Positions 1-10,536 of a stretch of DNA of 64,000 bases are shown piece by piece. The DNA is from Bombyx mori (lineage: Eukaryota; Arthropoda; Insecta; Lepidoptera; Bombycidae), in contig NC_085135.1 in the NCBI RefSeq assembly GCF_030269925.1, positions 10,602,753 through 10,666,752 on the forward strand. The letters run 5' to 3'. A program made the position numbers and the translations under genes. The notes beneath the pieces were generated by a model that saw only the letters and a list, made by a program, of their open reading frames with translations, made no database searches and was not told the DNA's origin. Positions within the stretch are counted from its first letter, which is position 1; every line of letters starts with the position of its first letter.

Positions 1-594
1 GATAAGCCTTCACCAAATCATTTTTAGAAAAGACGGAACATCCAGAAAGTTGTTGTGAGAAGTCATGGATGTGGCGTATTGGATACCTATCAGGTATCGT
101 CCTCGCATTCAGTGATCGGTAATCGCCACAAGGACGCCATCCGTCATCTTTCTTCTTCACCAAGTGCAGAGCAGAAGACCACGCACTCTCTGAACGCCGG
201 GCTACGCCGCTTGCCAACATATCCTCGAACTCTTTCTTCGCGGCTTGCATGCGTGCTGAATCCAAACGTCGAGGCTTGCAAGCAACTGGAGGTCCCGGTG
301 TAGTTCTGATATTATGGACGGTGTTATGCTTAAATGTGGTAGAGAGCATACCTGCTGGCCTTGTGATTTCTGGGAACTCTCGCAGAATATCGTGGAAGTC
401 AGTTTCACCAGTGACGGCTTTGACAGAAGGAAGGTCTTTAGTCATCCCGATAGATGTCGCGACTGCAGACAGAGAAGTGATGCCATCAATAATACGCTGT
501 TTTCTGCAATCGACGAGTAAGTTGTAGTAAGACAAGAAATCCACTCCGATTATGGGCTTAGAAACGTCTGCAACAGTGAATTTCCACGCGAAGG
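1..594 (-). pseudogene. Ty3/gypsy pol fragment (protease end and start of RT)
   Basis: Read on the minus strand, this stretch gives the end of a retropepsin domain ([18 protein letters not shown]) followed by the start of a gypsy-type reverse transcriptase. The RT is recognised by [18 protein letters not shown], the block [15 protein letters not shown] and [11 protein letters not shown], which runs to base 1. The catalytic FADD box would lie beyond the left edge. The RT would copy the genomic RNA of an LTR retrotransposon in cytoplasmic particles. The protease D[ST]G motif was not found upstream, so part of the gag/protease join seems deleted. Family assignment is firm from the RT motifs; the exact lineage is not known. 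Confidence 0.85.
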
Positions 595-1601
595 CTAACG
601 GTACGGTCTACGAAGTTTAAAGTTCAGTACTAAAGTAAGTACAGTTACACCATAAGTTGAAATTTCAGTACCATTAGCTGCATATAACTTATAGTCTGAG
701 GGTTTTAAATTTCTGGCCGTCGCTCTGCTTCCGGTTGTCCATCTTGTCTTCTCTTTGTTTCCACGCGCAGGGTGAAACGCATCTACGTGCGGAGTCTGGC
801 GACTGGAGTACGGGCCAAGAGCCCGTACTCCAGACTTGGAGCGGGAGAGCTGCCGAAAATGGTTTGCACTTATCCTTGATCGGGAACGCTCAATGTTGCT
901 CAGTCTAGCATTGATTTTCGCTAGTTCGGCCGTTATGCTTGCTATACTGGTCTTGCTGGGTGCCTGCGTTCTCTCCGCTCGTGATGGTGCTTTCTGAACT
1001 ATTGTTGAAACGTGGCTGGCGCGTGTGACATCCGCAACATTGTCTGCAATCATCGCCAGGTTGTCGAAGTCTTTGGTCTCTGTTACTGTCAGCACGGCTC
1101 GAACAGTCGATGGAAGGTGTCCTTGCTATAACACTTAACGTGTCGTCCGGAATCTTGTCTCGGGCCAGGTCTCGCATGCAGTGTAGTAGCTGAGAGGGTT
1201 TTAGGTCTCCCAACTCCATCTCTCCTATCAGTTTTTCTATTTGCCTCGCTTTGGAGTCCTCGTATAGTGTTAGGAGGTTTACCTTTCAGCGCTTGAAATT
1301 TGTTGGCATCCGGTGGCTTGCTTATGAAGTCTGTGATCTGTATGATTACTTCTTTTGGTAGTTTTGAGACGACTAAGTCGAACTTGCTTTCATCCCCCAT
1401 CTTCTGAGGTGCTAGTATGGCTTCTACCCTGATGAACCAAACGCGAGGTTGGTCTGTCCAAAATTCAGGGATGCGGGATGATAGGGACATCGCCATGACT
1501 TCTGATGGCGGCATCGGTGGAGCGTGGGAAGTCGGTGTAGTCATTCTAACTAATGCACGAAGTTGACACTCACGAATTCTTGAGTCTTCAGTCAGGGTCA
1601 C
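595..1601 (-). pseudogene. Ty3/gypsy gag fragment, frameshifted
   Basis: The N-terminal frame (1089-1601) carries RIPEFWTDQPRVWFIRVEAIL-type sequence, the capsid-like N-terminus common in insect gypsy elements (DUF7041-like). It continues with frame changes through 905-1219 and 595-1095, where a coiled stretch and then KLYAANGTEISTYG lead into the protease end. No zinc knuckle or D[ST]G protease active site is visible, so an internal deletion is likely. The start lies next to GGTGACCCTGACTGAAG (minus strand), which resembles a primer-binding site just inside a 5' LTR. The element is broken by at least two frameshifts. It is in the same orientation as, and directly upstream of, the pol fragment, so both are parts of one dead copy. 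Confidence 0.75.
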
Positions 1602-1820
1602 CAGCTTAGGATGAGGTTACTAACTCACAACTTATATATTTACGGAAAATACAATAGCTACATACAGTTTTATTATAGCTATCTAAGTGGAACTGTGTTC
1701 GCTGTATGACCGTTACAACTGGACTGTCGTCCCAATATATTTTTCCCACAAGCGTGGAATGGTGAAGATGATACCTTGCATTACGTAGCCAGGTAACACG
1801 CCACGTACGTTATTAAGCAT
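1602..1820. other. Short non-coding stretch, possibly remnant of gypsy 5' LTR
   Basis: This stretch lies just upstream (minus sense) of the gypsy gag and its primer-site-like sequence, so it is where a 5' LTR would be. I could not find a second LTR copy or clear TG...CA ends, so the identification is positional only. Confidence 0.3.
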
Positions 1821-3316
1821 GTGTGTGTGACCCTACACCTGACACAGCTTTCTCGATATATATTTAATAATTCCCTCACTAGCCCTTTTCAATCTGGGCT
1901 TAGATCAGGCCACAGTATTGTTTCCACGCTTCTGAAAGTGACAAGTGATATCAGGGTGGGTTTGGAAAAATCCAAAATCACTATACTAGTTTTGGTTGAT
2001 TTCTCAAACGCGTTTAACACCGTTTGTCCGAAATCCTTCTTTCCATCTTCTCCCATCTCAACGTCTCAAAAGGGGCGTTGGATTGGTTCTCTTCCCATCT
2101 TAAGGGGCGTCAGCAATCTGTTCGTAATGACGAATTCTCATCAAACTGGTGTAATCTTGATTCTGGGGTCCCACAAGGCGGTGTCCTCTCTGCTCTCTTG
2201 TTTTCAATTTTTATAAATTTTCTCACCCCTGAGCTAAGGTGTGCATTTCATCTTTACGCCGATGATCTACAACTGAATGCACAAACCGATGTTGATCACG
2301 TATCGGACACTATTACCAAATTAAACCATGATTTAAAATCAATCAAAAATTGGTCCGATAGGTTTGGTCTGGCGGTGAATCCTACCAAATGCCAAGCGAT
2401 AATTGTTGGTAGCCACCGAAATATGAGTAAAATCAGTAATTTTAAGTTGCCGCCTGTTGTTTTCAATGATATAATCATCCCCTTTAGCCAAAACGTCAAA
2501 AATCTTGGATTACACATTGACACTACACTTGTATGGAGGGCGCAAATAACATCCATTAGTCAAAAAGTCATCAGGTCCTTGCGATCTCTCTATCGCCAAA
2601 AAAATATGCTACCATCGAATGTAAAGGCCATGCTCGTGCAGACTTTAATTTTCCCTATGGTCGACTACGGTGATGGGTGCTACTATGACCTGAATGCAGA
2701 TCTTCTCAACAAACTAGACCGCCTTCTCAATAATTGCATTCGATTCGTTTTTAATATTAGAAAATATGACCATGTGTCCGCGCATCGAACTCGTCTGAAA
2801 TGGTTACCGATCCGTCAGCGTAGAGAGGAAAGAGCGCTGACTACCTAATTTTCTCTTTAGGACTCTGCCTCCTCACCCTCTTACTTAAAATCGCATTTTA
2901 GATACTTGAACGCAAGCCATGAGAGAAGTCTACGTTCCTCACATAATCGTCTCTTACAATGTCCTATCCATCGCTCAGATTTTTTACATTCTTCTTTTAT
3001 TGTACAGTCCATAATATTATGGAATTCGCTTCCCAAAAAAATCAGGATGACCAGCAATCGTTTTACTTTTAAACTCAAAGTTCGCGAATACATCCACAAA
3101 AAACTGGAAGAATCATCTCCAAACTAATTTATTTTATTTTTCAATTATAATTATTATTATTATTTTTTTAGCCATTCTTAATTATAATACTAAATTGTGT
3201 ATTTTCATGTGTATTTATATATTATTGCTTTACATGTATATTATAGTGTGTGTAATTATGTGTATGTATGTATTTTATTATTTTATACATACGTATATTA
3301 AATTGTAGTATATTTA
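1821..3316 (+). pseudogene. 5'-truncated LINE reverse transcriptase (CR1/Jockey-like), degenerate
   Basis: The plus strand encodes the RT half of a non-LTR retrotransposon. Visible blocks are RSGHSIVSTLLKV, LVLVDFSNAFNTV (catalytic Asp A), GVPQGGVLSALLFSIFINFL, YADDLQLN (YADD box near 2257) and WLPIRQRR. A C-terminal stretch ending LWNSLPKKIR and KLKVREYIHKK stops at 3125. Frameshifts near 2030 and 2850 and a stop at 2846-2848 kill the frame. Endonuclease and ORF1 are absent, as expected for a 5'-truncated insertion. The tail 3128-3316 is AT-rich with short TAT-type repeats and no long poly(A). The clade within CR1/Jockey is uncertain. Confidence 0.82.
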
Positions 3317-5326
3317 CTGTTCACCATCTACAGTGACGCAGCATTGCATGTCGTCATGCAGGAGTCTAAGAAGCGCCACAAACTTTTCCGTGCATCCGAG
3401 TTTCCGTAACACCAACCACAAGGCTTCGCGAGGCACGCTGTCAAAAGCCTTCTCCAGGTCAACAAAACAGAGGTACAGCTGACGACCCTGTTCTCTGCTC
3501 TTTTCTTGTAGTTGACGCACAGAGAAAATCGCTTCGCATGTGCCTCGATCCGGTCGGAAGTCAAACTGAGTTTCGGGCAGGATCTTTTCAGATAAGTCCT
3601 TTAGGCGGTTTAAGAGTACCCTAGCAAAGACCTTTCCCGGGGCCGATAGGAGCGAAATACCGCGGTAGGAGTCGCAGTCAGATCGGTCGCCCCTGTTCTT
3701 ATAGAGAGCAGTTATGCGCGATACTTTAAAGCTATCCGGAACGCGCTCTTCCTCCCACATACGAACAAACAGTTCCCAAACCAACGTGTGCAAATCCTCT
3801 CCACCGTACTTGATCAGCTTTCCTGGTATAAGGTCAGCGCCAGCCGCCCTTTTATTTTTTTGCTGTCTGATGGCAGTAACAACCTCGTCACGCAATAGGG
3901 GCTCGTCCAGCTCAAGGGCAAGAGGGAGTTGAGGCATTAAAGCGATGCTTTGCAGATCTGCTGATCGATCCACATTCAGCAGGGCATTGAAGTGCTCTGC
4001 CCAGCGCCTTAGTACATCCTCCTTGCATGTTAAGAGGTGCCTACTATCTAGAGCCCTTAAAGGAACCTTTGCATGGTTGGATGTACCCATCAGCTTGCGC
4101 ACCTCGCTATAGAACTCACCGAGCTGGTTTGTGTCAGTGAGCCATTGCATATGAATAGCTTTGTCCTGCAACCACTTGTCTTTTATTTGTCGAGACAGCT
4201 TGCGCAATTCGAGGTCACTAGCTTTGACCGCCGCAACGCTTCCTGTACGCCTTCTGTGCTGTCGCAAGAGATCACGGTGTTTGTCGAGTGCCGCCCGCAA
4301 AACTTCATCATTTCCATCAAACCAGTCTTCATTACGACGGCATTTCCTACCCAGTGCAATTGAAGCGGTATCCATGATATGAGATGATAAAGCTCCCCAG
4401 TCAGCATCAACATCACCTGTCTCATTAACTGGCAACAGCTTCTTAGACAAAACTTCAGCATAGTTCTTCCTCACCTCAGGATCTCTTAGCTTGTCTATGT
4501 CCAAAGACGCAAGCTTTTTCATAGGAGATCTACGCGGGCGGCGGAGGCGGAGTCGTAGCTTGGTGACAATAAGTCGGTGGTCAGACCAGCAGTGTGCACC
4601 ACGCATAACACGGGTGATCTGCACTTGGCTGAAATCTCTTTGCCTTACGATAGCATAGTCGATCAAATGCCAGTGCTTGGATCTTGGGTGCATCCATGTT
4701 GTCTTGTACTTAGCGGCAAGTCTAAACATAGTGTTCGTAATTGCTAGACCGTATTGAGCACAAAGACTGAGCAGCAACTGACCATTGCTGTTAATGTTGC
4801 CGACTCCGTGTCTACCCAGAACTCCAGGCCAAGCCTCATAGTCCCGACCGACCCTGGCATTGAAGTCGCCCAGCAATAGTACCTGCTCTCTGGCGTTTAT
4901 GCTGTCAAGGCAAAGAGTCACTTCCCCATAGAATTTGTCCTTAATGTCATCAGACTTGTCAAGCGTTGGAGCATATACACTGATGACATTAAGGTAATTG
5001 TCTTTATCCAGGTGAACTCGCAGTGTGGTAACGCGGTCCGAGATATGTACAGGGTACTCCTCTAATCGCTTTACTAAGTGATTCTTGATGGCAAATCCTA
5101 CACCTGAATGTCGCGTTTCAGAGGCAGCGGTACCTTTCCAGAAGAAAATATAACCAGCACCTACTTCCACCAGCTCTCCTTCATCGGCAAGATGTGTTTC
5201 GCTGAGAGCAGCCACATCTACGTTGTAGCGATGAAGTTCCCAAGCTACTATGGCGGTCTTGCGTTCAGAGCAGACGTTGCCATCTCGATCAAGAAGCGTT
5301 CTCACGTTCCACGCCCCAAATGTCAT
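3314..5326 (-). pseudogene. LINE endonuclease/RT ORF (RTE-like), missing its 3' half
   Basis: A 670-residue open frame. Residues 1-270 form an AP-endonuclease-like domain: GAWNVRTL at the N-terminus, SETHL, LLGDFNARVG near residue 155 and GAHCWSDHRLIV near 245 (catalytic His). After a linker comes the front of an RT: ADLIPGKLIKYGG, RITALYKNRGDRSDCDSYRGISLLS, FDFRPDRGTCEAIF and LYLCFVDLEKAFDSVP (first catalytic Asp). It stops at VDGEQ, before the GVPQG and YADD blocks. LINEs normally lose their 5' end, so loss of the 3' end implies a later deletion at about 3315. This protein type is often labelled craniofacial development protein 2-like in insect genomes. RTE-like is the best guess; an L1/Proto-type relative is possible. 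Confidence 0.82.
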
Positions 5327-5645
5327 GATAGATGTTTTTATAATATTTCTTTTGCAACGTCGACCACGATTTGACTGATGCAGTGGCAGCCGCGGTTACT
5401 ACCACTTATCAAATGGGACGAGCAATTTTTAGGGCACCTTTTCTAGCCCCCTCCCCGGCTGAGCGGGGAAAGCAGTGCCTCCCTAAACAGGGCTGCTTTG
5501 TCATCTCGGGTGCTGCCGAACCCACGCTGTCGCCCCAAACTCGCAGCGCAAGAACGACCACGGTGTGTACTCACACCCCCGAGACCGCCTGTGCGCAGGT
5601 ATGAGACAAAGCCTAGCTTACATCAGGCTAGACCTCTCTACTGCT

Positions 5646-5646
<1 letters not shown>
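5327..5646 (-). other. Putative 5' leader of the RTE-like LINE
   Basis: A GC-richer non-coding stretch immediately upstream (minus sense) of the endonuclease ORF, containing CCCCTCCCCGGCTGAGCGGG. No conserved ORF was recognised. Its position fits a LINE 5' leader, and the C-run that follows may mark the element's edge. Confidence 0.35.

Positions 5647-5679
<33 letters not shown>
5647..5679 (+). repeat. 33-nt poly-C homopolymer
   Basis: An uninterrupted run of 33 C on the plus strand (G on the minus strand, the strand of the neighbouring LINE). Homopolymers of this base and length are rare in insect DNA. The exact length may be a sequencing estimate. Confidence 0.9.
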
Positions 5680-6192
5680 TTAAGGGTTATAAAATTAATG
5701 GAGGGTAATTACAAGTTCTGCGATGAAACAATATATTACAAATTTATACGTCACTTTTTGTGTAGAATACGGTGATTCGGAAGATAGGATCCTGGATTGA
5801 TGTTATACCAGTTCCCTCGCGTCAGTCAGTATAGTACTCAGATCTTGAGACAATTCCGGGACGTTACGTACCACGGAGCGTATTCCAACATATAAAGTCA
5901 CGAATTACGGGACTATTGGAACCCTATAAAGCATGAATTATACAAAAGAAGTTCATGACACATTACAGAACAAACATATTATGTATAATCAAACACTTAC
6001 CGATAAATTACATCGGGCACAATTTAAAGACTTGAATGTGAAACATTCTTATACAGATCAATAAATACCTAGTCAGGTCATAAATTCTGTCACATGTTTA
6101 ATGTAAAATAATTGAAACAAGTTTATTCATTATGTAACCATTCATATACCAAAATGAACTTAACAAAACATAGATTCTTGTGACACTAAAGT
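5680..6192. other. AT-rich non-coding, 3' flank of the maT transposase
   Basis: No ORF or RNA gene was recognised. The part nearest 6190 would be the 3' region of the maT element on the minus strand, but I could not find matching terminal inverted repeats. Confidence 0.4.
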
Positions 6193-6710
6193 TTATTCAA
6201 AATGACCTCCGTGATTTTGAATACAGGCCTTCAATCTGCGCGGCCAGTCGTCTATCGCAGCACGAACGAGGTCCATGTCAATATCGGCGGCTGCCTTAAT
6301 CAAGGATGTCTTGAGTGACTCCAAATTGGGATGAGGCTTTGAGCACGCCTTTTCCTCCAAGTGTTGCCATATCTTGTAATCTAACGGATTCAAATCTGGA
6401 CTGGAGGAGGGCCAGTCTTCGTGCCGGATGAAGTCGATTTCACGCGCCGCCAGCCAGTCTTGTGTGCTCTTCGCTCTATGAGCTGGCGCCGAATCTTGTT
6501 GGAATACCCAGTGCCTGTTATTGAACATGGTATGAGAAACAGGTTCCACAAGGTTCGTCAGGACTGTATTTTGATACACAACTGCATTCGTTTTTACACC
6601 TTTCTCACAAAAATGTACCTCTGTTAAGCCCCAATAAGAAACTCCCAACCATACCATGAGCGAGGATGGAAAATGACCTCGTTGGACATTACGCGGAGCC
6701 CGTCGTACAA
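6193..6710 (-). pseudogene. maT-clade (DD37D) mariner transposase, C-terminal part
   Basis: The minus strand encodes the catalytic C-terminal two thirds of a Tc1/mariner transposase that cuts and pastes DNA at TA sites. MVWLGVSYWG is the usual block before the second Asp. VFQQDSAPAHRA supplies that Asp. The third acidic residue is the D in SSSPDLNPLDY; counting gives 37 residues between them, so DD37D, the maT signature. The C-terminus HGGHFE is typical. The N-terminal DNA-binding helices and first catalytic Asp are missing: upstream of about 6710 the sequence switches to an RTE LINE on the other strand. The open frame runs on to 6894 only by chance through that LINE, so it is a dead fragment. 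Confidence 0.88.
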
Positions 6711-6711
6711 A

Positions 6712-8612
6712 CAGAACCAAAAAACTCTCAGACTCTACTCTCAAACTCAAGGAAGAACGTCGCGGAATGATTTTGCAGTCTTCAGAAGATTCGTTTAAAT
6801 ATCGGCATCTCAACAGACAGATCTCAAAGTCACTTAAATTTGATTTACGCCGTTTTAATACTGAGCGTATTAAAGAGGCTATAGAACGAAACAAAGGCTC
6901 CGAAGTGTTCGCGAGAGATTTGTCTTTTGGGAAAGTCAGTTGACAAGACTGAAGACCGATGATGGCAGGATCATTTCGTCCAAGCCTGAGCTTTTGAGAG
7001 AGGTCGAGAAGTTCTATGGACAGCTATACACATCTACTCGACAACCCGTGGAATATCTAGCAAAGGATCCAAGAGCTAGATTAGTCCGACACTATACCGA
7101 AGATATCCCCGACGTCAGCCTGTGCGAGATTAGAAAGGCTCTCAAACAACTTAAGGACAACAAGGCACCGGGCGAGGATGAAATTACTGTCGAACTTCTG
7201 AAGGCGGGTGGAAAACCAGTCCTTCGGGCCCTTCAAATTTTATTTAATTCCGTCATTCTCGATGAGAACGTGCCCCTGACATGGACCAGAAGTGTGTGGT
7301 GTGTGGTTCTTCAAAAAGGGTGACAATACTCGTTTGAAGAATTATAGACCCATCTCACTTCTGAGTCATGTCTATAAGTTGTTCTCAAGAGTTATTACGA
7401 ACCGTCTCGCGCGCAGGTTTAATGACTTCCAGCCACCCGAACAAGCCGGTTTCCGAAAAGGCTATAGTACCGTAGACCACATTCATACGTTGCGGCAGAT
7501 TGTACAAAAGACCGAGGAATATAACCTGCCGCTTTGCTTTAGCATTTGTGGACTACGAGAAAGCCTTTGATTCGATTGAAACCTGAGCCGTGTTACAGTC
7601 TCTCCAACGGTGCCAAATTGATTATCGGTATATCGAAGTGTTGAGGTGTTTGTATGAAAACGCTAATATGTCAGTCCGAGTACAGGACCGGGCTTCGGAA
7701 CCTATCCTTCTGCAGCGGGGCGTGAGGCAAGGAGATGTTATTTCTCCGAAACTATTTACCGCTGCGCTGGAAGATGTTTTCAAAGTTCTGGACTGGAAAG
7801 GACTAGGCATCAACATCAACGGCGAGCACATAACTCACCTTCGGTTCGCCGATGATATTGTGATTATGGCCGAGACCATGGAGGACCTCATTACAATGCT
7901 CAAAGACCTCGGTAGGGCTTCTATCCGAGTGGGTCTAAATATGAACAAGGAAAAAACAAAAATTATGTTGAATGCTCATGTAGCGCCCACTCCAGTAAAG
8001 ATCGGAGGCTCTACGCTCGAAGTTGTTGACGAGTATATTTACCTGGGACACACTGTCCAGCTAGGTAAGTCCAACTTCGAAAAAGAGGTCAACCGTCGAA
8101 TCCAGCTCGGATGGGCAGTGTTCGGAAAACTACGTAAAATCTTCTCATCACAAATACCACAGTGTCTCAAGCCGAAAGTCTTTGACCAGTGTGTGTTGCC
8201 AGTGATGACATATGGCACTGAGACGTGGTCGCTCACAATGGGCCTTATGAGAAGGCTCAAGGTCACCCAAAGAGCAATGGAGAGGACTATGCTCGGAGTT
8301 TCCCTGCGAGATCAAATCAGAAATGAGGAGATTCGCAGGAAAACCATGGTAACCGACATAGCCCAAAGAATTGCGACACTGAAGTTGCAGTGAGCAGGAC
8401 ACATTGCTCGCGGAACAGATGGCTGTTGGGGCCAGAAGGTTCTTGAGTGGCGATCGCGTACTGGGAGACGTAGCGTGGGTAGGCCTCCCACAAGGTGGGC
8501 CGACGACCTATTGAGGTTCGCGGGGATCCGTTGGATGCAGGCAGCGCAGGACCGGTCTTTGTGGCGAGACTTGGGGGAGGCCTATGTCCAGCAGTGGACG
8601 TCCATGGGCTGA
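6712..8612 (+). pseudogene. RTE-clade LINE, 5'-truncated, frameshifted RT ORF
   Basis: The plus strand starts inside the linker before the RT (KLSDSTLKLKEERRGM) and continues through ARDLSFGKV, KTDDGRIISSKPELLREV and YGQLYTSTRQP. RT blocks are DNKAPGEDEITVELLK, NYRPISLLSHVYKLFSRVI, EQAGFRKGYSTVDHIHTL, the Asp-bearing block near 7545-7575, GVRQGDVISPKLF, RFADDIVIMAE (7846-7878) and YLGHTVQLGKSNF. The C-terminus has RWADDLLRFAG and ends AYVQQWTSMG at 8612, the normal RTE end. Frameshifts near 7310, 7550-7590 and 8393 break the frame. The endonuclease is missing. In Lepidoptera such proteins are usually annotated endonuclease-reverse transcriptase. It is truncated against the maT fragment at its 5' side. 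Confidence 0.88.
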
Positions 8613-8624
8613 TAGAATGGAATA

Positions 8625-8660
8625 GAATTGAAAATGAAAAAAATGAAAAAATGAAAAAAT
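8625..8660 (+). repeat. (ATGAAAA)n-like tail of the RTE LINE
   Basis: Short A-rich repeats of the type GAAAATGAAAAAAATG directly follow the RTE stop codon, as expected for RTE elements that end in short tandem repeats instead of poly(A). The minus-strand LINE to the right also ends here, so the two elements meet tail to tail. Confidence 0.7.
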
Positions 8661-8897
8661 ATTTATTGCTTCAACTTATAAATTAAACATACAGGGTTTG
8701 GAATCTCCTTTTAAGCAAAATACTTGCTTGTTTAGGAAATACCGCTCTTCTATAGCCATTTACATAATATTTTATAAGAATAAGCAACAGAACAAATTTT
8801 ATAATATAAATAAATTAATACTAATTGAAATAATGTGTGTGTGTGTGTATGTGTGTGTGCGTGTGTGTGCGTGCATGCGCGTGGGTGTGTGTGTTTA
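8661..8897 (-). other. 3' UTR of the interrupted Daphne/CR1-like LINE
   Basis: On the minus strand this follows the LINE stop codon at 8898-8900. It holds a (CA)n microsatellite and AATAAA near 8668, then ends in ATTTTTTCA-type repeats. No ORF. Confidence 0.65.
8833..8894 (+). repeat. (GT)n microsatellite
   Basis: About 62 bases of GT repeats with a few A or C interruptions, inside the 3' UTR of the minus-strand LINE. Confidence 0.9.
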
Positions 8898-9031
8898 TTA
8901 TAACATCATTGCTTGAACAATGTTTTCCACATCCTTATAGCTTTTGGTTTTCAACCATTCAATAACATATTTTTTACAGTTAAACGATGTCATCGGATAT
9001 ATACTTAGTTCTTTGTTAAGTTTATTGTATA
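8898..9031 (-). pseudogene. C-terminal end of LINE ORF2, separated by LTR-element insertion
   Basis: The minus strand encodes NKLNKELSIYPMTSFNCKKY...IVQAMML and a stop: the C-terminus of a LINE ORF2. It is the missing tail of the ORF2 at 20816-23655. That part breaks off at SSHIY with flank TATA, and this part begins at TATA and resumes in the same frame (His-Ile-Tyr-Asn-Lys across the joint). The 4-bp TATA lies on both sides of 9032-20815, so the LTR element split one LINE reading frame. Confidence 0.85.
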
Positions 9032-9405
9032 TGTAAGCTTGAGGGTAGATATTATCTTGTTGAACACCAAGTAAAACGATGTCACTTTTTGATTCCTGAT
9101 TTAATCAACAATATGTTATCTTAACAATTCACTTTAACACTTGTCCAACCTTAACCAGTACGTACAACAGTCACTGAATCACACAACGTAACAAGGATAT
9201 AGTAAGTGCACCAGGCAAACGCAGTCCAACGAATGTTCATTTCAAGGCACGTTCCGCCTTTTTATACTAGCCGGCGCAGCTGGTTTATGAGTCACTTCTG
9301 TTGCAGCTGTTGTTTACGAGTGGAACGACACGGCCGGCGCACCTGGCTTGTGTGAGTCACTGCTATTGCACGTGCTATATAACATAAATATCGTTAACGC
9401 CGTCA
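9032..9405 (-). repeat. 3' LTR of the gypsy-like element
   Basis: 374 bp; in element sense it begins TGACGGCGTTAAC and ends AAGCTTACA (TG...CA). It holds a TATA box, TATAAAAAGG, at 9257-9266 (minus). It aligns base for base with 20442-20815 at a constant offset of 11410. Confidence 0.92.
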
Positions 9406-10000
9406 CGGCCATACTGACGTGCGCTCGTCCTCGTGCGCGCATTCTTATGGTATGTCTGTGAACAACAAACGTGTTCGTTCATCCTGACATTAACGGATGC
9501 AACTTAAAACGTGGTCTATGATATTAACAATCTAGTACGGTTCGGTTCGCATAATTCTTCAGAAAATCCTATACTGGCTATAAATAACCTTCAGACTGCT
9601 CACATACCTGGGCCAGTTCATTTAAAACTCTTCAGGTATGTAAGTATGTCCCTTTTAACTTAGACCGGAATTGTTATCCCTTCAGTTTTTCGAACTGGAC
9701 CGGATAACGCTAGACCGAATCGCAATCCCTGTAGCTAATTGTTGTGGCTAATCTGGATGAAAATCCCTATAGCCAAGCCATTGGACCGGACAGACCCTTC
9801 AATGACTTCACACTTTCTTTTTTTTTTTTTTTTCTCTTTTTTTTTTTTGCTAGTCCGGATTAACATCTCTCTAGCCACATACAATTCTCTCTTTTTTTTT
9901 TTTAATCTGCGTGTACGGTAGCGTTTGTTAAAACATTTCTTAAACCAGAACATTTATACGGAATTTCTTCAGAAATAGTGCGAGACCGACCATCGTTTTC
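9406..10000 (-). other. Non-coding 3' region of the gypsy-like element
   Basis: Lies between the pol end and the 3' LTR. It carries T-rich runs on the plus strand (purine-rich in element sense, 9808-9903), which could serve as polypurine tracts, and four degenerate repeats of about 26 bp, annotated separately. No ORF of note. Confidence 0.6.
9658..9876 (-). repeat. Four degenerate 26-bp repeats near the 3' LTR
   Basis: Plus-strand units near 9658, 9710, 9747 and 9850 share the pattern CTAGnCCGGAT, a 3-5 nt spacer, ATCCCTnTAGC. The units are diverged and unevenly spaced; a poly-T rich insert separates the last one. Confidence 0.6.
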
Positions 10001-10313
10001 TACATTTCCAACACCTGCACCTGAGGTGCCTGAGCTTACAGACATTGTATCACTACCCACAGACTATGTTTGCTGTATCGCTATTTGCGGACAAAAATGT
10101 CGCTTCTATATTGTCAGTGATAGAGTCGTCATCATTAAGATCAGTTTCATGAACAAGATTAATTAACCCATCTGTGTACGCCGTCACGTCATCGTCACTT
10201 AATTTTCAGAACGGGCCTCGAGGTATTTCACGTAAGTTTTCATGGGGAAATTTGTACACTCTATTAGAACTATTTACATGTCTCAATTTATACCTATCGT
10301 TTTCCAAAACTGC
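10000..10313 (-). pseudogene. Gypsy pol C-terminal fragment (end of integrase and tail)
   Basis: Minus-strand reading gives AVLENDRYKLRHVNSSN, a chromodomain-less integrase C-terminus, then an acidic tail with DDVTAYTDGLINL. It continues the reading that stops at 15385 on the other side of the Jockey insertion; the joint is the duplicated 10-mer CCAAAACTGC. Stops and frameshifts follow. Confidence 0.7.
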
Positions 10314-10355
10314 TTTTTTTTTTTTTTTTTTTTTTCCTTTTCCTACCTATGCTGA

Positions 10356-10373
10356 TAGCCTTGAAAGGCTATT
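10356..10373 (-). other. 3'-UTR hairpin of J1
   Basis: The element-strand stem ATAGCC with GGCTAT closes a 6-nt loop about 20 nt before the poly(A). The same stem occurs in the 3' ends at 41116-41133 and 47261-47278. Such terminal hairpins are known RT recognition elements in some LINEs; that role here is inference. Confidence 0.6.
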
Positions 10374-10536
10374 TCAGCTTCACCCTAACGTGTGTAGGTG
10401 AGCTCACGGGGCTCAAACCGGAGAGTTGCTAACACTGACCCTAGTAAGAGCAGTGCTTCGCAGAATCTACCACCAGATCGGAAACGCGACCCACTGAGAA
10501 GATCCGGCGAGAAACTCAGTGGGCTGTGTCTAGGGG

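Noticed and set aside
6711..6894. Upstream part of the maT open frame, which looks like a longer N-terminus
   Set aside because: These bases read as an RTE LINE on the plus strand (KLSDSTLKLKEERRGM), so the extension is accidental.
9735..9953. 72-codon Lys-rich minus-strand frame
   Set aside because: It translates the A-rich runs near the 3' LTR; low complexity, not a gene.
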